A stretch of 64,000 nt of DNA, from contig NZ_JAMGZJ010000073.1 of NCBI RefSeq assembly GCF_025564085.1, positions 124,001 through 188,000 of the forward strand, given 5' to 3'. The notes beneath the pieces are model-generated. The model saw only the letters and a list, made by a program, of their open reading frames with translations. It was not told the DNA's origin and ran no database searches. Made by a program: the position numbers and the translations under genes. This document shows positions 48,246-57,131 of the stretch, one piece after another; the first letter of the stretch is position 1, and the number at the start of each line of letters is the position of its first letter. Source of the DNA: Silvania confinis (GTDB lineage: Bacteria > Pseudomonadota > Gammaproteobacteria > Enterobacterales > Enterobacteriaceae).

Positions 48246-49798
48246 TGAGCCAGAACCTGTCACTGGAACAGAAGATCATAGACTTGATCCTGTCAGAGCG
48301 CGGCCACAGGCTTGAAACCGAGTCGCTGCACACTTTTTCACAGGATCCCGCCCTGGGTGACCCGCTAGCGGTGCTTATTCAGCGCATTGATAGCCTGATG
48401 TCGACCCCACCCGCCCCGGTCGAGGAACCTGAAACGCTCCGCACCGCTGGTACAGAGAGCGAAACACCCGCAGAAGAACCCCCAGCTCCCACGCTGTGGA
48501 AGCTGATGCCGTATTATGCGTTTGATAAGCCCGCAACAACCGACGAAGCCGCGCCGGCCTCTGCGGCACTCCAGCCCGGGCAGATACCCACAGAACAACA
48601 GCGTGCCCAGATGCCCGTAAAACAGCCCGCCCCTCCGCAGGCGAGAATCACGCTCCCCAACGCCCGGGCGGGTGAGCATTTCTCATCGCCGGTTACCCTC
48701 ACTCTCGATAATGGCCAGCAGGCCAGCATCATTGATGTCGTTTTTCCCCGGGATATCGGCCTCTCATACGCGAGAGAACAGCAGGCGATCGCCGGTATAC
48801 CGACGGATAGTGGGGATTTTACCCTGACGGTTATCTGGTCTTGTGCATCCCATGAGCGTGGCGAAACACAGCAGCTGTTTGTTGTGAATCCCGACCCGCA
48901 AAGCCTCTGGAAAGTGATTGAGCCCCCGGCGAACGCGCCGTATCCAAAGTCTCATCTGGACGTCGAAGGTCTGGTCAGTGGCGATGTCAGGATTGCGGCC
49001 GCAAGCCGCAGGGGACGTTCCCATGAGCATGCTGGAAGTTTCAGAGACGATGATTTCTACATCAACCACAGCAATGAGTCAGGCTGGTCCATTATGCTGG
49101 TCGCGGATGGCGCGGGCAGCGCGATAAATTCTCGCGAAGGCTCGCGTATCGCCGCCTGCACGGCCGGTGACTATCTTTTCAGCCAGCTTAATGGGCAACG
49201 CGGTACTGCCCTCAAAGAACACATTATGGCGTGGGGACCGGGCGAACAGCAGGCAACGATAAACGCCATGCTGCACCATTTCAAACAGGCGGCGACGCTG
49301 GCGGTCAACAGCATTCAGAACGAAGCCATTCATGCCGACCAGCCGCTGAAATCGTACTCCACAACGCTACTGGCAACGGTTTCACTGCGCATAGGCGAGG
49401 AACTGTTCGCCGCCGCATTCTGGCTCGGCGATGGTGCGATAGCCGCATACAGCCCTTCGGGCAAAGTCAGGATCCTTGGCAATCCCGACAGCGGCGAGTA
49501 CGCGGGGCAAACGCGATTTCTCGATCAGAGCATTATTGCCGACACCGCCTTTACCGGACGCATCAGCGTGGGCAAATGGCGTGATGTGTCGCATTTGATT
49601 CTGATGACTGACGGTGTTTCCGACCCCCGGTTTGAGACCGATAATGGGCTGCGCAGCGACGAAAAATGGACCCGCTTCGTCAACGAAATTTCGCCTTTGC
49701 TGGCTAATGCAGACCAGGCACCAGCCGGGTTGGGGGAATGGCTGAACTTTTTCTCCCCGGGGAATCATGACGATCGAACCCTCGTGGTCTCGTGGTGA
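48245..49798 (+). CDS. PP2C-family Ser/Thr phosphatase of the TerY-P type
   Basis: 517 residues. The first ~130 are low-complexity, Pro/Glu/Ala-rich. About 130-235 looks like a beta-sandwich, Ig-like domain (ARITLPNARAGEHFSSPVTLTLDNGQ; TLTVIWSC). From about 250 is a PP2C_2 phosphatase domain: SFRDDDFYI, WSIMLVADGAGSAINSREGSR, YSTTLLATVSLR, FWLGDGAIAAY, LILMTDGVSDPRF and DDRTLVVSW, so all metal-binding aspartates are kept. No signal peptide. Twenty-six bases later the kinase-like gene begins; the pair probably acts on the same phosphoprotein, perhaps a TerY or TerX. Confidence 0.86.
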   Translation: MSQNLSLEQKIIDLILSERGHRLETESLHTFSQDPALGDPLAVLIQRIDSLMSTPPAPVEEPETLRTAGTESETPAEEPPAPTLWKLMPYYAFDKPATTDEAAPASAALQPGQIPTEQQRAQMPVKQPAPPQARITLPNARAGEHFSSPVTLTLDNGQQASIIDVVFPRDIGLSYAREQQAIAGIPTDSGDFTLTVIWSCASHERGETQQLFVVNPDPQSLWKVIEPPANAPYPKSHLDVEGLVSGDVRIAAASRRGRSHEHAGSFRDDDFYINHSNESGWSIMLVADGAGSAINSREGSRIAACTAGDYLFSQLNGQRGTALKEHIMAWGPGEQQATINAMLHHFKQAATLAVNSIQNEAIHADQPLKSYSTTLLATVSLRIGEELFAAAFWLGDGAIAAYSPSGKVRILGNPDSGEYAGQTRFLDQSIIADTAFTGRISVGKWRDVSHLILMTDGVSDPRFETDNGLRSDEKWTRFVNEISPLLANADQAPAGLGEWLNFFSPGNHDDRTLVVSW

Positions 49799-49824
49799 GT
49801 GGCACGCTTCAGGGGTGATTAACG

Positions 49825-51324
49825 ATGGCAAATATTATTACGTGTACAACCAAGGACGGTCAGACAGTCCAGTATGTCGATGAGGTAATAGGTTCAGGCG
49901 CCATGAAGGATGTCTATTTTTCGCCTGACAAATCCTACGTCGTGGCTTTTTATCATAAGCCGCAGAATGAGCAGGCCCGGGAACGCATTGATATGATCAC
50001 CGGCCGCTACCGGCAAAACATCTTCGGGCAGGCGGGCGGCGACTACTGGAAGGATCTCTTTTGCTGGCCGACTCACGTGGTCGAGCATGACAATAAAATT
50101 GGGATCGTCGTCCCGACTTACCAGAGCCATTTTTTCTTTAAGCATGGCTCAAAGAATGATGACTTCCTGGGCATCAAAGGCCGGGAAAAAGAGGGGAAAT
50201 GGTTCGCCAGCGCCAGCAACCAGAATAAGTTTCTCGACCCGCGTGAACGGGGAAATACGCTGACCTATCTCAAGGTCTGTCTGCTGTTAACCCGCGCCGT
50301 CAGAAGGATGCACGCGGCGGGGCTCTGCCACAGCGACCTGAGCTATAAGAACGTGCTGGTGGATCCTGAATTGGGGCATGCCTGCATTATTGATGTCGAC
50401 GGGCTGGTTGTGCCAGGCAAGTACCCGCCCGATGTGGTCGGCACTCCGGATTTTATTGCCCCCGAAGTGGTAAAAACCAGCCATCTGCCCAAGGAAGACC
50501 CAAACAGGGTACTCCCGAGCATCGCCACCGACCGCCATGCGCTGTCGGTTTTGATCTACATGTACCTGTTTTTCCGCCATCCGCTTCGGGGTGGGAAAAT
50601 TCATGACATGGCGGATGAAATGCGGGATGAAACCTTATCGATGGGGGAAAAGGCGCTGTTCATTGAGCATCCGACTGATAGCAGCAACGCCGTGAAGGTC
50701 AACCAGCTGTCACCGTTCTCTCTTCCCTGGGCCGATCCCACTAAAATCCCCTACACCATTATGGGGCCGTACCTGACACCGCTGTTTGAACGGGCCTTTA
50801 TCGAGGGTCTGCATGACGCGACAAAACGCCCGACCGCAGATGAGTGGGAAAGCGCGCTGGTCAAAACGGTAGACCTGATCCAGCCCTGCCAGAACAAGGA
50901 CTGCGATCAAAAATGGTATGTTTTCTCTGGTAAAACCCGACCGGCTTGCCCGTACTGCGGTACCGCCTACAAAGGTAAGTTACCGATCCTTAACCTCTAT
51001 TCCTCGCGCAAAGCAGGCAGTTACCGGCCGGACGATCACCGGCTCATGGTCTGGAGCGGTCAGTCTATTTATGCCTGGCATGTTAATCGCCTCATTGCCC
51101 CCAATGAACGCACTACGCCAGAGCAAAAGAAACGGGTGGGCTACTTTGTTTTCCACAACGATCAGTGGTGGTTGGTAAACGAAGGGATCCAGGGGCTGAT
51201 GTCGTTACCGGATAAGCGTGTGGTTGCCGTGGGCGAGAAGATAGAACTCAAAGATAATGCCCAGTTCGTTTTCTCGCAGGAGGAAGGTGGCCGACTGGTG
51301 GTGGTGCAGTTGGTAGACAACTAA
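49825..51324 (+). CDS. Protein-kinase-like protein with zinc ribbon and FHA-like C terminus
   Basis: 499 residues. Residues 20-355 are a Ser/Thr-kinase fold: glycine loop IGSGAMKDVYFS, catalytic loop CHSDLSYKNVL (HSD for HRD, with the Lys and Asn kept), IIDVDGL for DFG, GTPDFIAPEV for the APE segment, and RPTADEW. The ATP-lysine is less clear (VVAFYHK). A zinc ribbon follows at about 354-380 (CQNKDCDQKW...CPYCG). The last 100 residues form a beta-rich domain similar in pattern to FHA phosphopeptide-binding domains (GYFVFHNDQWWLVNEGI...VGEKIELKDNAQFVF). Last gene of the TerY operon, followed by a terminator. Confidence 0.86.
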   Translation: MANIITCTTKDGQTVQYVDEVIGSGAMKDVYFSPDKSYVVAFYHKPQNEQARERIDMITGRYRQNIFGQAGGDYWKDLFCWPTHVVEHDNKIGIVVPTYQSHFFFKHGSKNDDFLGIKGREKEGKWFASASNQNKFLDPRERGNTLTYLKVCLLLTRAVRRMHAAGLCHSDLSYKNVLVDPELGHACIIDVDGLVVPGKYPPDVVGTPDFIAPEVVKTSHLPKEDPNRVLPSIATDRHALSVLIYMYLFFRHPLRGGKIHDMADEMRDETLSMGEKALFIEHPTDSSNAVKVNQLSPFSLPWADPTKIPYTIMGPYLTPLFERAFIEGLHDATKRPTADEWESALVKTVDLIQPCQNKDCDQKWYVFSGKTRPACPYCGTAYKGKLPILNLYSSRKAGSYRPDDHRLMVWSGQSIYAWHVNRLIAPNERTTPEQKKRVGYFVFHNDQWWLVNEGIQGLMSLPDKRVVAVGEKIELKDNAQFVFSQEEGGRLVVVQLVDN

Positions 51325-51340
51325 CCGTTCTTCGGTCATA

Positions 51341-51372
51341 AAAAATCCACGCCATGGCGTGGATTTTTTTAT
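51341..51372. repeat. Island-end terminator; right copy of the 32-bp repeat
   Basis: Hairpin AATCCACGCC-A-TGGCGTGGATT with flanking A and T tracts, 31 of 32 bases identical to 43574-43605. It terminates the kinase gene and faces the 3' end of the convergent GH42 gene. Confidence 0.85.
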
Positions 51373-51397
51373 CTTGTTGCATCGCGGACTCAGCGCA

Positions 51398-53455
51398 TCA
51401 CGCGCCCGCTAAAAACACCTCAACCCCAAACGCGGGCATCGCATACTGATGGCCGATCAGCCGATCGCCCGCCAGCAACGGTGCCAGCCCCCGGCTCTCT
51501 TCTGCCAGCTCCAGCGTCACCGCCTGGTCGCTGTAGTTCTGCACAAAGAGATAGCTCTGCCCCGCGTTGTGCCTTGTCGTGGCGACAACCCCGGTCGGCA
51601 GCGGCATCGTGGTGCAGGCGGTGATGCCATGTTGGCCCGCAATCGTCCGGTAGAAATCATGCAGAAACTCACCCTCGGTTCTTGCCGCCAGATAATAAGC
51701 CTGCCCTTTGCCGTACTGATTACGGGTAAGAGCGGGCCTGCCAGCGTAAAAGTCCTGTTGATACACGGCCAACACTTCTGCCGTCTCCGCATGGATTAAA
51801 TCGCAGAGTTCCTTGCAGGTGTACGCACTCACCGAGCTGTTCCAGTCCGACGCGGTGATGGCAAGCTGGTTTGTCTGCCCGTCATAGAGGCTGTCGATCT
51901 CTTCTGACCAGATGCCGAGTACCTCACGCAGCGGGCCGGGGAAACCGGTGGTGAAGCACAGATCGTCCGGGTTAACGATCCCCGTCCAGTAAGTGGCAAT
52001 AAACACGCCGCCCGCCTCGACAAACTGATTTACTCGTTCGGCAAAGGCTTCGTCCACCATATACAGCATCGGAGCGATCAGCAGGCGATAGCCACTGAGT
52101 TCAGACTGACGGGAAACAATATCCAGCGGAATATTTTGCTGCCACAGCGCCTGATAATGCTGCTGCACCGTCTCTTCAAACTTGATACCGGCGTTGCGCG
52201 GCCCGGCAGCGTCATTTACTGCCCAGCGGTTGTCCCAGTCATAGACCATCGCCACCTCTGCCCGATAGTCGCCCCCCGCCACATTGGCCAGTTTTTCGAG
52301 CGCCGCCCCCACCTGCTTCACATCCTGCCCGACGCGGGTATTAAGATGGCCAACGTGATCCACCACCGCACCGTGAAATTTCTCAACCGAGCCGCGGCTT
52401 TTGCGCCACTGGAAATACTGCACCGAGTCCGAGCCATGGGCCACCGCCTGCATCGCCGACAGCAGATGCATCCCCGGTTTTTTGAGCTTACTGATCGCCT
52501 GCCAGTTGGTGGTGCCTGGCGTGGATTCCATCAACAAGAACGGCAGGCCGGGTTTCAGGCTGCGCATCAGATCAAAAGTGAACGCCGTATACGCGGCCAC
52601 CTCCTGCTGATCCGGTGTCTGGTGCCACTGCGGGTAGCTGTCCCACGAAATGAAATCAACTTCCTGCGCCAGGCGCCAGTAATCGTAGTCGTAGAACACC
52701 CCGTGGAAGTTAGTGGTGGCGGGCAAAGACGGGTTATAGGGTTTCACCGCCTGAATTTCATGACGGCAAAACAGCGCAACCTGCTCGCTCACAAAGCGTC
52801 GCCAGTCGATATTCAGGGCATGGACAGACTGTTCACCTGTTGGCCCTGGGGAATGGATCTGGCTCCAGCTTGAATAATCATGGCTCCAGAATGAAGTCCA
52901 CCAGCGCTGATTCACATTTTCCAGCGTCTGATACTTGTTCTTGAGCCAGTCGCGAAACGCATGCTGGCAGTTATCGCAGTGGCACTCGCCGCCATACTCA
53001 TTGGAGATATGCCAGGCCAAAACCGCAGGATGATGCGCGTACCGTTTTGCCAGCTGTTGGTTAATGTTGCCGGTTAACCGTAAATACTCTGGTGAGGAGG
53101 GACAGTGATTATGTCGTTCCCCGTGCAGGTTTTTGCTTTGATCGCTATTCGTGCGTAACACCTCGGGGTATTTTTCGGATACCCAGGCCGGTTTCGCGCC
53201 GCTCGGCGTCGCGAGGAAAACAAAAATCCCGTTCGCGTGCAGCGTATCCAGCACATTATCTAACCAGCCAAACTGATATTCGCCCTCAGCGGGCTCCAGC
53301 CTGGACCAGCTGAATATGCCCACCGACATCACATTGCATTTTGTCTCTTTCATCATGGCGATATCTTTTTCAAGAATATCGGGCTGATCGAGCCACTGGT
53401 CAGGATTATAATCCGCACCGTGTAATAAATTGAGTTGCGTAAATAACCTGCTCAT
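51398..53455 (-). CDS. GH42-family beta-galactosidase
   Basis: 685 residues from the ATG at 53455, placed after GGAGGTGGTT. Glycoside hydrolase family 42 fold: an N-terminal TIM barrel (HGADYNPDQW; MSVGIFSWSRLEPAEGEYQFGWLD), a trimerisation domain and a C-terminal beta domain. The catalytic acid/base is Glu in WHISNEYGGECHC (about 150) and the nucleophile is Glu in LLMESTPGTTNW (about 310). The CHCDNCQ cysteines match the zinc site of the family. No signal peptide, so it acts on internalised beta-galactosides (lactose, galactan or arabinogalactan oligosaccharides). Eleven bases separate it from the permease gene. Confidence 0.92.
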   Translation of the reverse strand: MSRLFTQLNLLHGADYNPDQWLDQPDILEKDIAMMKETKCNVMSVGIFSWSRLEPAEGEYQFGWLDNVLDTLHANGIFVFLATPSGAKPAWVSEKYPEVLRTNSDQSKNLHGERHNHCPSSPEYLRLTGNINQQLAKRYAHHPAVLAWHISNEYGGECHCDNCQHAFRDWLKNKYQTLENVNQRWWTSFWSHDYSSWSQIHSPGPTGEQSVHALNIDWRRFVSEQVALFCRHEIQAVKPYNPSLPATTNFHGVFYDYDYWRLAQEVDFISWDSYPQWHQTPDQQEVAAYTAFTFDLMRSLKPGLPFLLMESTPGTTNWQAISKLKKPGMHLLSAMQAVAHGSDSVQYFQWRKSRGSVEKFHGAVVDHVGHLNTRVGQDVKQVGAALEKLANVAGGDYRAEVAMVYDWDNRWAVNDAAGPRNAGIKFEETVQQHYQALWQQNIPLDIVSRQSELSGYRLLIAPMLYMVDEAFAERVNQFVEAGGVFIATYWTGIVNPDDLCFTTGFPGPLREVLGIWSEEIDSLYDGQTNQLAITASDWNSSVSAYTCKELCDLIHAETAEVLAVYQQDFYAGRPALTRNQYGKGQAYYLAARTEGEFLHDFYRTIAGQHGITACTTMPLPTGVVATTRHNAGQSYLFVQNYSDQAVTLELAEESRGLAPLLAGDRLIGHQYAMPAFGVEVFLAGA

Positions 53456-53466
53456 AACCACCTCCA

Positions 53467-54699
53467 TTATGCTAAAGACCCGCTCTTCACAGAGAGATCA
53501 ATGACTTTGTCTTTTCTGTCCCGGAGGGCAAACACCGAGAACAGGGTAAAGAGTCCTGAAATAACGCCAAGAATGATGTACGTGTTGGCAAAACCAATGG
53601 TGTCGTAGAAATGGCCGACCACCGGGGAGTAAACCGTAGTAGCAATGGAGGCCGCAAACAGCACTAATAAGTAGATGGTGGAGGACAGTTTGTGATCGAA
53701 GTTCTGCGCAATAAACTTAAAGACCGAGATCAGGATCAGCGGTTTTTCGATAGCGTGCATCATCTTCACCGCAGCAATCCACACCGGGCCCAGCGGAACG
53801 GCGGAGCCCAAAATACGCACCGACATAATGGTTCCGGCAATCACCAGCGCCCACTTAGCGCCAACGCGGTTCACAAACCACGGCATCAGCCCAAGGAATA
53901 AGGTTTCGCCGCAAACCTGAACCGACGCCAGGGTGCCGTACCATTTATTGCCTTCGTCAACGCTCGGGAACTGTAACGAGAAATACTGCGCAAACTGCTG
54001 GTCGTAGGTGTCATAGATCTGGGTAACAAACAGGGTAAAGATAATCAGCATCCAGAACTGTCTGTCTTTCATCAACTCCAGTACGTTCCCCACTTTCAAA
54101 GAAGAGGTCATTTTTTCTTCTTCAAGGGTGACGGTAATTTTGGTCAGCGTGAAGCAAATCGCGGCTAATACAATCGCAATACTGGCCAGCCAGAAGGACA
54201 GATTTGGGTTGTCGTTAATATTGCGGCCGACAATATAGGCTGCCGCCGCCCAACCTAATGAACCCCACATTCTCACCCGTCCGTATTCGAACGAATAGCG
54301 ACGAGAAATTTTGTCGATATAAGAATCAATTACCCCACAGCCGGAGTTAAAAATAACCCCCAGATAAATCCCGCCTAATACCGCCCCGAGCCAGAAAGAG
54401 CTCACCAGCAGCGGCGCATACACGTAAATAAAGAACGGCCCGACGGGCAGCAGCAGTGCCACAATCAAAAAGATTAACGATTTTTTGGTGCCGAATTTAT
54501 CCGAGATATAGCCAAAGAAAGGCTGCATGGTCAGCGCGATAAAGGCGTTAATGGCGTACAACCAGCCGGTTTTGGTGGCGCTGATCCCCAGATGCTGTGT
54601 GGTCCAGATAACAAAGAAGGCCATCGTCGATGACCAGGCAAACAGGTACAGAAAATCGAAAATGCTTAAAAGAATGTAGTTCCTTTTACCGGTAACCAT
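53467..54699 (-). CDS. LacY-type oligosaccharide:H+ symporter (MFS)
   Basis: 410 residues, twelve helices. The ATG at 54699 (MVTGKRNYILLS) follows GAGGA. It belongs to the oligosaccharide:H+ symporter family (LacY, CscB, RafB). Residues aligned with LacY key positions are present: SFEYGRVRMWGSLGW (Glu126/Arg144 region), YDTYDQQFAQYF (Glu269 region, here Gln or Asp), SVRILG (Arg302) and MMHAIEKPLIL (His322, Glu325). With the GH42 enzyme it forms a beta-galactoside uptake and cleavage unit. Sugar specificity is not certain. Confidence 0.9.
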   Translation of the reverse strand: MVTGKRNYILLSIFDFLYLFAWSSTMAFFVIWTTQHLGISATKTGWLYAINAFIALTMQPFFGYISDKFGTKKSLIFLIVALLLPVGPFFIYVYAPLLVSSFWLGAVLGGIYLGVIFNSGCGVIDSYIDKISRRYSFEYGRVRMWGSLGWAAAAYIVGRNINDNPNLSFWLASIAIVLAAICFTLTKITVTLEEEKMTSSLKVGNVLELMKDRQFWMLIIFTLFVTQIYDTYDQQFAQYFSLQFPSVDEGNKWYGTLASVQVCGETLFLGLMPWFVNRVGAKWALVIAGTIMSVRILGSAVPLGPVWIAAVKMMHAIEKPLILISVFKFIAQNFDHKLSSTIYLLVLFAASIATTVYSPVVGHFYDTIGFANTYIILGVISGLFTLFSVFALRDRKDKVIDLSVKSGSLA

Positions 54700-54810
54700 A
54701 TTTTTCTTCCTCAACAAGGAACAGGATCAGGGCTTCGCTGAATGCTCAGCGAATAGCGTTGTTTGTCGGTCAGGCTTATTTGCGACGTCACACTGATTTT
54801 GTTCACTGTT

Positions 54811-54830
54811 AAAATGTATGACGTTCACAT
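54811..54830 (-). promoter_or_regulatory. lac-like operator, permease side
   Basis: Minus-strand ATGTGAACGTCATACATTTT. It matches its inverse copy at 54955-54974 at 17 of 20 positions and the lac operator O1 core at 10 of 17. It lies about 110 bases upstream of the permease ATG, in the likely promoter. Confidence 0.68.
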
Positions 54831-54954
54831 CCGCGTGCTACATACAATACCTGGCAAATGACGCAAACAACTCCCCGCACCGAAAACTGCAATCGACCTC
54901 ACAGAACGCAATTTATTAAGCGTAAAAAGGTGAACAGGATCGCGAAATCACACC

Positions 54955-54974
54955 ATGTGAACGTATGACATTTT
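54955..54974 (+). promoter_or_regulatory. lac-like operator, regulator side
   Basis: ATGTGAACGTATGACATTTT matches the core of lac O1 (TTGTGAGCGGATAACAA) at 12 of 17 positions. It covers the -35/spacer of the regulator promoter, whose -10 is TATAAT at 54977-54982, suggesting autorepression. The 343-base gap between the divergent genes contains this pair of operators and nothing else I recognise. Confidence 0.7.
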
Positions 54975-55042
54975 GATATAATGTTGGGAAATCACAGCAA
55001 TGAAACGCGCTGTTTACGCCACGTAAAAAGAAAGGATTGAGG

Positions 55043-56056
55043 GTGAACAAAAACAGAAATGCGACGCTGGAAGATGTCGCTCGCCATGCCGGGGTCTCCT
55101 ACCAAACCGTCTCCCGGGTGCTCAATAAATCGGTAAACGTGGCCGAAAAAACGCGCGTTCGTGTCGAACAGGCGATTGAGGATCTGCGCTACGTGCCTAA
55201 CCGTCTGGCGCAGCAGCTGGTCGGCAAACGGGCCCAGACGCTGGGATTAATCACCACCTCCCTTGCGCTGCATGCCCCGTCGCAAATTGCCGCATCAGTA
55301 AAAAAACATGCCCGTGAAGCGGGTTATCAGGTGCTGATTTCGATGATTGATGAGAGCGACGCCACGGCGATCCAGCAGTCGATCAACGATTTTAAATCCC
55401 AGTTTATCGAAAAAATCCTGATCAACGTCCCGCTGGAAACCCCTCTCGCGCAGCAACTGGCTCAACACAACAGCGATGTCACCTGCCTGTTTCTCGACGT
55501 CGCCCCGGACAGCGGCGTGTTTCACGTGATCTTTGATCCGGCAAACGGCACCCAGGAGAGCGTAAAGCGCTTATGCGAACTGGGCCACAACGACATCGCG
55601 CTGATGCCCGGTCCGCAGCAGGCTATTTCGGCTAAATTACGCCTGGAAAACTGGTTAAGCAGCCTGGCGACATGCAATAAAACGCCCGCCGCAGTGATTT
55701 TCGGTACCTGGGATGCGCAAAGCGGTTATGACGGGGCGCAGCAGCTTATCGACAGTAAGGTAGCGTTTAGCGCCCTGCTGGTCGGGAACGACCAGATGGC
55801 ACTCGGCGCGCTGAGCGCATTAAGCAAGGCACGCATCGCGGTACCTGAGCAGGTGTCGGTAATTGGCTACGATGACAGTTATGAAAGCGCCTTTTTCATT
55901 CCGGCGCTCACTACGGTGCGACTGGACCTCGACGCTCAGGGTAAAGAAGCGGTGGCCAGGCTGCTCGCCGCCACAGAGGCCAGCACACCCGGCAATGACA
56001 TTTTGCCTGCAGAATTTATTGCCCGGGATTCGATTGCCGTCAACCGCCAGGGATAA
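55043..56056 (+). CDS. LacI-family repressor of the GH42/permease unit
   Basis: 337 residues from the GTG at 55043 with AAGGA upstream (a TTG two codons earlier is possible). The HTH, ATLEDVARHAGVSYQTVSRVLN, has the same YQTVSRV recognition helix as E. coli LacI. A hinge helix (NRLAQQLVGKR) and a periplasmic-binding-protein-like effector domain follow (LGLITTSLALHAPSQIAASVKKHA; VIGYDDSYESAFFIPALTTVR). It ends at IARDSIAVNRQG without LacI's C-terminal tetramerisation helix, so it should be a dimer. Divergent from the permease gene. Confidence 0.92.
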   Translation: MNKNRNATLEDVARHAGVSYQTVSRVLNKSVNVAEKTRVRVEQAIEDLRYVPNRLAQQLVGKRAQTLGLITTSLALHAPSQIAASVKKHAREAGYQVLISMIDESDATAIQQSINDFKSQFIEKILINVPLETPLAQQLAQHNSDVTCLFLDVAPDSGVFHVIFDPANGTQESVKRLCELGHNDIALMPGPQQAISAKLRLENWLSSLATCNKTPAAVIFGTWDAQSGYDGAQQLIDSKVAFSALLVGNDQMALGALSALSKARIAVPEQVSVIGYDDSYESAFFIPALTTVRLDLDAQGKEAVARLLAATEASTPGNDILPAEFIARDSIAVNRQG

Positions 56057-56079
56057 CGCAGGCCGCGCGAGCGGCTTCG

Positions 56080-57087
56080 CTACAGGCTTGCCCGCGCGCG
56101 ATGGATCAACGTCATCGGCACAATCGCGCGGACATTCTCGTCCCCGCCATTGATCAGATGCAGCATCGCGTCCACCGCTTGCTCTGCCCAGGCGTCCTCA
56201 TTCTGGCGAACCGACCAGATATTATTGGATAAAAATCCCAGCATCGGGTGTTCATCGAAGGTGCCGATATTAATATCCGCCGGGATAAAACCGAAATGGG
56301 AACGCAGTACGCTGAGCGCGCCCTCCAGCACCGGCAGAGAAGAGGCGATAAACGCCGGTGGCGCCGCGTTGTGCCGGGCCAGAAACTGCTGCATCAGCTT
56401 TTCGCCGTCTTCGCGCCGGTTGTGCGCGGTCTCGAGGATCCACTGCTGGCAATCCGCAATCCCCTGCGCTTCCAGCACCGAGGTGTAGCCCTTCATACGC
56501 TCTTTGATGGTCGGCTGCTCGGTGTCACCGGCCATAAAGAAGAGTGGCAGCTGGCCCGCGCTGAACATCGCCTGGGTCAGGGCGATACTGCCCCGGCGGT
56601 TATCGCTCACCACCAGCGAGGTGTCGGTGCCGTCGAAATCACGGTCCAGCAGCACCAGCGGGCGCGAAGTGCGTTTCAGGTGATGGTTTTGCGCCTGCAG
56701 CGACGAAGGCACGACGAACAGGCCATCGACGTTACGATCAACCAGCGCATCGACCAACGCATTTTCCTGCTTCAAATCGCTGTAGGTGCAGCTGATCATC
56801 AGCTGATATCCCGCTTCGCGACAGCGGATCTCCAGCTTTTCGGCAAGGGTGGCAAAAAAGACGTTCGACAGGCGGGGAATGATAAGACCCAGAGTATCGG
56901 TCTTATTCAGCTTCAGGCTGCGGGCGGCGTGGTTGACGGTATAGCCGTGTTCAGCCACGTAGTCATTGATGCGCTTTTGCGTTTTTTCGCTGATCCGATA
57001 TTGCCGGGCTTTGTTGTTCAGCACCAGGCGCACGGTGGTGATGGAAATGTTCAGCGCGGTCGCAATGGTCTCGACTGTTTTGGCCAT
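56080..57087 (-). CDS. LacI-family regulator of the pentose-type cluster
   Basis: 335 residues: HTH METIATALNISITTVRLVLNNKARQYRISEKTQKRI, in which TTVRLVL replaces the usual TVSRVL, followed by the hinge (VNHAARSLKLNKT) and a sugar-binding-type effector domain (LGLIIPRLSNVFFATLAEKLEIRCREAGYQLMI; NIGTFDEHPMLGFL). It is downstream of the transporter gene on the same strand but has its own gap containing a 20-base palindrome, so probably its own promoter. It converges on the GH42-cluster regulator. Effector unknown. Confidence 0.9.
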   Translation of the reverse strand: MAKTVETIATALNISITTVRLVLNNKARQYRISEKTQKRINDYVAEHGYTVNHAARSLKLNKTDTLGLIIPRLSNVFFATLAEKLEIRCREAGYQLMISCTYSDLKQENALVDALVDRNVDGLFVVPSSLQAQNHHLKRTSRPLVLLDRDFDGTDTSLVVSDNRRGSIALTQAMFSAGQLPLFFMAGDTEQPTIKERMKGYTSVLEAQGIADCQQWILETAHNRREDGEKLMQQFLARHNAAPPAFIASSLPVLEGALSVLRSHFGFIPADINIGTFDEHPMLGFLSNNIWSVRQNEDAWAEQAVDAMLHLINGGDENVRAIVPMTLIHRARASL

Positions 57088-57131
57088 GGGGTACTGAGTC
57101 CGGTGAATGACAAAGTGTTAATTTATCATTT

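Noticed and set aside
43613..51324. Calling this a tellurite-resistance operon
   Set aside because: TerB, TerC, TerD/E pairs and TerZ, which are needed for tellurite resistance in studied plasmids, are absent. Only the TerF, TerX and TerY-type parts are here.
54811..54974. DNA looping between the two lac-like operators by a tetrameric repressor
   Set aside because: The regulator ends before the position of the LacI tetramerisation helix, so a dimer is expected; looping is not supported by sequence.
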